Shown piece by piece: positions 6,169 to 8,189 of a DNA stretch of 8,189 nucleotides (position 1 is the stretch's first letter; every line of letters starts with the position of its first letter). Origin of the DNA: Thermoplasmata archaeon (GTDB lineage: Archaea; Thermoplasmatota; Thermoplasmata; Thermoplasmatales; Thermoplasmataceae); assembly GCA_021811525.1 (NCBI GenBank), contig JAJZOK010000163.1:1-8189 (forward strand), written 5' to 3'. A model generated the notes under the pieces. The model made no database searches. It saw only the letters and a list, made by a program, of their open reading frames with translations, and was not told the origin of the DNA. The position numbers were made by a program, and so were the translations under genes.

Positions 6169-6733
6169 AAAGCTGGTATAGGTAGATCGTCTCAAAGAAA
6201 AACGACTCCTTTGCCTTTTCCAAGAAGGTGTACCGTGGAAACTCACCAATAAGGCCATGTATTTCAGTGAGGCTTGAAAGAATGATGTATATCGACCCAT
6301 GGTCCTCGAGGTGGAAAGTGGCATCCCTCAGGAAGGGCCTGACGGCGTCAAACCCTTGTTGGCCACCATTCCACTGTGCAGCCTCCTCGTATCTGTCATC
6401 AGTTGGAAGATAAGGCGGATTGAAGATTATTGTGTCATACTTCCCATCAATCCTGTTAAAAAGCTGTGAATCCAGTATCTCCAGCTCAACGTGGTTCCGC
6501 ATTGCATTCCTCTCGCAGCACTTTCTAGCTTCTTCCGAGACATCACAGCATGTGACTTTCCTTCCCATTTTTGAGCAATAGATGGAAATTATCCCCGAAC
6601 CACAGCCAATTTCCAGAACATTGTTTCCCGGAATTATATGGTCCATTATGAGAAAAGTGTCCTCAGCAGGCCCATAGACCTTGCTGCAATGCTCTATGGA
6701 GATTGAACCATATTTCTCGTAGTGGACTATCAA
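6149..6733 (-). CDS. HemK-family protein-(glutamine-N5) methyltransferase, archaeal HemK2/PrmC-like
   Basis: An S-adenosylmethionine-dependent methylase of the archaeal HemK-related group, whose known relatives (eukaryotic N6AMT1/Mtq2 with Trm112) methylate the GGQ glutamine of class I release factors. The 194 residues show YGPAEDTFL (20-28), SAM motif I LEIGCGSG (40-47), the acidic D64 after strand 2, and the catalytic NPPY (105-108). There is no separate N-terminal helical domain as in bacterial PrmC, as expected for HemK2. The start is TTG 6733: an in-frame TAA upstream and no other start before the YGPAED motif leave no alternative. GAGG lies 5 bases before it and a TATA-like TTTATCTA at 6760-6753. 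Seven cysteines, including two CC pairs, lie in the first 73 residues and none after. Release factor aRF1 is the inferred substrate. Confidence 0.88.
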   Translation of the reverse strand: MIVHYEKYGSISIEHCSKVYGPAEDTFLIMDHIIPGNNVLEIGCGSGIISIYCSKMGRKVTCCDVSEEARKCCERNAMRNHVELEILDSQLFNRIDGKYDTIIFNPPYLPTDDRYEEAAQWNGGQQGFDAVRPFLRDATFHLEDHGSIYIILSSLTEIHGLIGEFPRYTFLEKAKESFFFETIYLYQLFKKLDP

Positions 6734-6867
6734 TAATTCCTCATGGATTCTATAGATAAATGGTTAAGCCATATTTTTCCAGAGGTTAGATTGCCATATG
6801 CCATTGCATTTTCGGGAAAATTGAATTTCAGGTAAAAATCTTTAAACAAGAAGCATTTAGTGGACGA
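6734..6867. promoter_or_regulatory. Divergent promoter region (methyltransferase / topA)
   Basis: For the methyltransferase, TTTATCTA (6760-6753, minus strand) is centred about 23 bases before TTG 6733. For topA, CTTTAAAC (6840-6847) is centred about 24 bases before TTG 6868. Between them GCCATAT occurs twice (6768-6774 and 6793-6799), followed by a third GCCAT at 6800-6804; TGCCAT is a close direct repeat at 6792-6797 and 6799-6804. No gene is evident in these 134 bases. Confidence 0.45.
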
Positions 6868-8189
6868 TTGCAAGAAACTACTTCCCCGAAGAAAATTATC
6901 ATCACAGAAAAGGCTGATGCGGCAAGGAGGATTGCCTATATTCTCTCAAACGGGACCTCCAAGCAGAAGCGGTCCAAGGGCCTGAATTACATCGAGTTTG
7001 GTGAAGGGAACGAACGCCATGCAGTAATTCCCCTGAGCGGACACATTGTGGCCATAGATTTCGGCGACGGCATGAAGGACTGGAAGTCAACGAAACTGGA
7101 AGACCTCATTTCATCAGGGATTGTGCACCGGGTCACAAACAAGAGCGCATTCAACAGCCTTGTATCCCTCACGGACAATGCAGACAGCATCATAGTTGCA
7201 ACCGACTATGACCGGGAGGGAGAACTCATTGGAGTGGAAGCCCTTGAAATAGTTGAAAAGAACGTTCTCCAGAAAATTAAGTCAAATCCTGAAATCAAGA
7301 GGGCAAGATTCAGTGCCCTGACACCAGATGACATCAGGAAGGCCTTCTCAGAACTGGCAGAGGTTGACAACGACCTTGCACAGTCAGCATCCGCCAGGGA
7401 AGAGATAGACCTATTCTGGGGCGCAGTGCTGACGAGATTTTTTTCACTTACTTCAAACCGCCTCGGGAAGAACTTCCTTTCTGTAGGCAGGGTCCAGACT
7501 CCAACCCTTGCCATTGTGGTGAGGAGGGAGCTGGAAATAAGGGACTTTGTTGAGAAGCCATACTGGACCCTGAGCATACTTTTCAACAAGAAGAGGGACT
7601 TCTTGGCCCAGTACAAGGAAGGGGCCATATGGGACAAGAAAGACGCGGACAGGATTTATGAAGAAGTGAATGGCCGCAATGGCACGGTGAAGGATTTCAC
7701 AAGAAACGACGAAAGGATATACAAGCCTCCACCCTTCAATACAACTGAATTCATCCGGGAAGCCTCCAGAATAGGCGTCCAGCCAGGAAGGGCAATGAAG
7801 ATTGCAGAGGACCTCTACACTAGGGGATATATCAGCTATCCAAGGACAGACAATACAGTGTACCAGAGGTCTATCAACCTCAAGGGCGTGCTGAACAAGC
7901 TGAAGGAAACTGAATTCTCAGACCTGGTGATGAAGGTCCTTGACCAGGAGACGATCAGGCCTTCAAGGGGCAGGACTGAGGCAACCGACCACCCCCCCAT
8001 CTATCCTGTGTCAGCAGCCAAGCAGGCAGACCTCAGGGGCGACTACTGGAAAATATATGAACTGGTCGTGAGGAGGTTCCTTGCCACACTGTACAGGGAA
8101 GGCACCAAGGAGGTAACCTACGCGCTTATAGATGTCAATGGCCATGATTTCGAGTCGAAGGGCCAGACGATCAAGGATCCTGGATGGCT
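6868..8189 (+). CDS. topA: DNA topoisomerase I (type IA), N-terminal part
   Basis: Relaxes negatively supercoiled DNA by cutting one strand through a 5'-phosphotyrosine link. The window holds 440 codons and the frame runs off the right edge. The TOPRIM domain is at about 8-132, with E15 in ITEKADAARR (11-20) and the metal-binding ATDYDREGE (111-119; D113, D115, E118). Domain IV includes SVGRVQTPTL (205-214), and the active-site block RGYISYPRTD (319-328) has Y324 as the catalytic tyrosine. TDHPPIYPV (373-381) is also conserved. The start must be non-ATG: no in-frame ATG precedes the TOPRIM motif, and TTG 6868 sits about 24 bases after a TATA-like box, so a leaderless TTG start is likely. It lacks a reverse-gyrase helicase N-terminus. 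Any C-terminal zinc fingers are out of view. Confidence 0.93.
   Translation, partial: MQETTSPKKIIITEKADAARRIAYILSNGTSKQKRSKGLNYIEFGEGNERHAVIPLSGHIVAIDFGDGMKDWKSTKLEDLISSGIVHRVTNKSAFNSLVSLTDNADSIIVATDYDREGELIGVEALEIVEKNVLQKIKSNPEIKRARFSALTPDDIRKAFSELAEVDNDLAQSASAREEIDLFWGAVLTRFFSLTSNRLGKNFLSVGRVQTPTLAIVVRRELEIRDFVEKPYWTLSILFNKKRDFLAQYKEGAIWDKKDADRIYEEVNGRNGTVKDFTRNDERIYKPPPFNTTEFIREASRIGVQPGRAMKIAEDLYTRGYISYPRTDNTVYQRSINLKGVLNKLKETEFSDLVMKVLDQETIRPSRGRTEATDHPPIYPVSAAKQADLRGDYWKIYELVVRRFLATLYREGTKEVTYALIDVNGHDFESKGQTIKDPGW

Noticed and set aside
7206..7637. 143-codon minus-strand frame within topA
   Set aside because: Antisense to the conserved TOPRIM and domain IV coding frame; no motif and no promoter.
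7992..7998. Run of seven C in topA (and seven T at 7438-7444), considered as frameshift sites
   Set aside because: The reading frame stays intact through both runs and they encode conserved residues (HPPI and RFFS), so there is no sign of a frameshift or error.

Overview
The window looks like chromosomal housekeeping and catabolic DNA from an archaeon of the Thermoplasmata (Thermoplasmatales-like). Three things point there. First, the gene families: a class II ribonucleotide reductase, a DRG-type GTPase, an archaeal HemK-related methylase, an archaeal type IA topoisomerase and folate-linked histidine catabolism. Second, arginine codons are mostly AGG/AGA and roughly half of the coding bases are G+C, while the intergenic DNA is much richer in A+T. 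Third, TATA-like boxes sit about 24-27 bases before several start codons, as in leaderless archaeal mRNAs, while other genes carry Shine-Dalgarno sites of the archaeal GAGGTG/AGGTGA type. I cannot name the species.

Layout. 1-1205 (minus) is the N-terminal two-fifths or so of a ribonucleotide reductase, cut by the left edge. A 409-base A+T-rich divergent intergenic region follows (1206-1614), holding two likely promoters and several inverted repeats. Next is a plus-strand operon: glutamate formimidoyltransferase (1615-2511), formimino-THF cyclodeaminase (2508-3128, joined by an ATGA overlap) and threonine ammonia-lyase with an ACT domain (3139-4359). It converges, with an 8-base 3' overlap, on a minus-strand pair: DRG-family GTPase (4638-5723) followed by acylphosphatase (4352-4636). 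From a short divergent promoter region (5724-5808) a small NfeD-like membrane protein (5809-6168) runs rightward. It overlaps by 20 bases at its 3' end with a HemK-family glutamine methyltransferase on the minus strand (6149-6733). A 134-base divergent region (6734-6867) then separates the methyltransferase from topoisomerase I (6868 to the right edge, partial).

How the genes fit together. The three-gene operon is amino-acid catabolism: the formimino group of N-formimino-L-glutamate (a histidine breakdown product) goes to tetrahydrofolate and becomes 5,10-methenyl-THF plus ammonia, and threonine or serine is deaminated to a 2-oxo acid. This fits a peptide-scavenging heterotroph. Its divergent neighbour makes deoxyribonucleotides, so one-carbon supply and dNTP supply are transcribed from one shared control region. 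The remaining genes serve translation (GTPase, release-factor methylation), membrane maintenance (NfeD) and DNA topology.

I found no mobile element, CRISPR array, tRNA, rRNA or clearly novel multi-gene system. The most interesting unexplained material is non-coding: a cluster of GRTAAY half-sites upstream of the reductase and a perfect 7-5-7 inverted repeat upstream of the formiminotransferase operon.
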